This document shows, in pieces, positions 60,518-60,933 of a stretch of DNA of 60,933 nucleotides. How positions within the stretch are numbered: position 1 is the first letter of the stretch; every line of letters begins with the position of its first letter. Origin of the DNA: an uncultured Coriobacteriaceae bacterium (GTDB lineage Bacteria > Actinomycetota > Coriobacteriia > Coriobacteriales > Coriobacteriaceae). The DNA lies in NCBI GenBank assembly GCA_949287085.1, contig CASEER010000017.1:1-60933 (forward strand), read 5' to 3'. Under the pieces are notes generated by a model. It was not told the origin of the DNA. It made no database searches and saw only the letters and a program-made list of their open reading frames with translations. A program made the translations under genes and the position numbers.

Positions 60518-60933
60518 ATGGAGTTGCTTGAACATATGCTGGCGCATGCGTTGGAAGACACGCTGCCGCTCGTTCCGTTTCTGCTGATAACCTATTTGGC
60601 TCTTGAGCTGCTGGAACATGCGGCAGGCGATCGCGTGAACGCGGCGGTCAAGCGCGCGGGCGCGGCGGGACCGGTGGTGGGCGCGCTGCTGGGCATGGTG
60701 CCGCAATGCGGGTTCTCGGCCATGGGCGCCACGCTATACGCCGGGCGCGTGATTACCCTCGGAACGCTCGTGGCGGTGTTTTTGTCCACGTCGGACGAGA
60801 TGCTGCCCCTGCTCGTGGCCGAGCGTGTTGACGCGGGGCTCTTGGTGCAGGTCTTGCTGGCAAAAGCTGCTGTTGCAGGGGTCGTTGGCCTTGCCGTCGA
60901 CGCTGCGCTGCGGGCGGTGCGCCGCAATGCGCG
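60518..60933 (+). CDS. ArsP_2-like putative heavy-metal/manganese exporter, N-terminal part
   Basis: The frame runs off the end of the window, leaving 138 residues. Membrane helices are seen near LPLVPFLLITYLALELL, GPVVGALLGMVP and VITLGTLVAVFLS. The block MVPQCGFSAMGATLYAGRVI followed by STSDEMLP is typical of the putative 10-11-helix ArsP_2-type exporters. ATG 60518 lacks a strong ribosome site (GGACGGATGTTCGT precedes it). Function is inferred from the family only. Confidence 0.7.
   Translation, partial: MELLEHMLAHALEDTLPLVPFLLITYLALELLEHAAGDRVNAAVKRAGAAGPVVGALLGMVPQCGFSAMGATLYAGRVITLGTLVAVFLSTSDEMLPLLVAERVDAGLLVQVLLAKAAVAGVVGLAVDAALRAVRRNA

Overview
The window reads as chromosomal DNA of a high-GC Gram-positive bacterium, most likely an anaerobic actinobacterium of the class Coriobacteriia (Collinsella/Olsenella-like). 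This rests on the gene content: a uvrC-rapZ-whiA block, a gap-pgk-tpiA-gpmI run near secG, a PP2C phosphatase with a STAS/anti-sigma partner, several TTG/GTG starts, and an aspartate racemase beside a D-aspartate ligase-like ATP-grasp enzyme. The genus is inferred; there is no 16S gene here.

Layout. 1-3050: tetrapyrrole genes (end of a siroheme-type dehydrogenase, hemC, a cobA-hemD fusion). 3324-8829: GntR regulator divergent from a Cof-type HAD phosphatase, then uvrA (broken by a frameshift near 7604) and a ybaK-type deacylase. 9053-12846: aspartate racemase and D-Asp ligase-like pair (minus), then a secreted NlpC/P60 hydrolase. 13077-19255: murJ, uvrC, rapZ, whiA. 19456-26410: gap, pgk, tpiA, gpmI, an IS200/REP-associated transposase unit bounded by perfect 28-bp inverted repeats, a decayed HAD phosphatase, then secG. 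26686-34625: an oligopeptide ABC operon (oppA, B, C, D, F) with a second binding protein. 34914-40415: tRNA-Leu, a PP2C phosphatase plus STAS-HATPase fusion, tRNA-Gly and tRNA-Cys, a CmpB-like membrane protein, tRNA-Val. 40416-42919: a small accessory region after tRNA-Val with repeats, gene remnants and a Fic protein. 42920-60933: L-cysteine desulfidase-like protein, HAD phosphatases, rpsA, an M20 dipeptidase, an ABC-F ATPase, DedA, an acyltransferase, a metal-efflux module (P-type ATPase, separate HMA protein, ArsR regulator), a histidine phosphatase, an acyl-ACP thioesterase, an exonuclease, and the start of an ArsP_2-like exporter.

The most distinctive feature is a set of dispersed palindromic repeats. 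A 29-bp repeat that begins GGTGAAATGAGGACAGAGG and ends TTTCACC occurs six times, nearly always abutting the 3' end of a gene. The head of the transposase inverted repeat recurs (15 of 16 bases) between rapZ and whiA. Other cruciform-forming elements lie at 3106, 32702, 40671 and 58910. Together with the REP-associated tyrosine transposase they suggest an active or recently active REP/REPIN-like system. Other points of interest are the STAS-HATPase fusion, three DET-x-x-F motifs in a long cytoplasmic extension of MurJ, and an ArsR-type regulon with recognisable operators.
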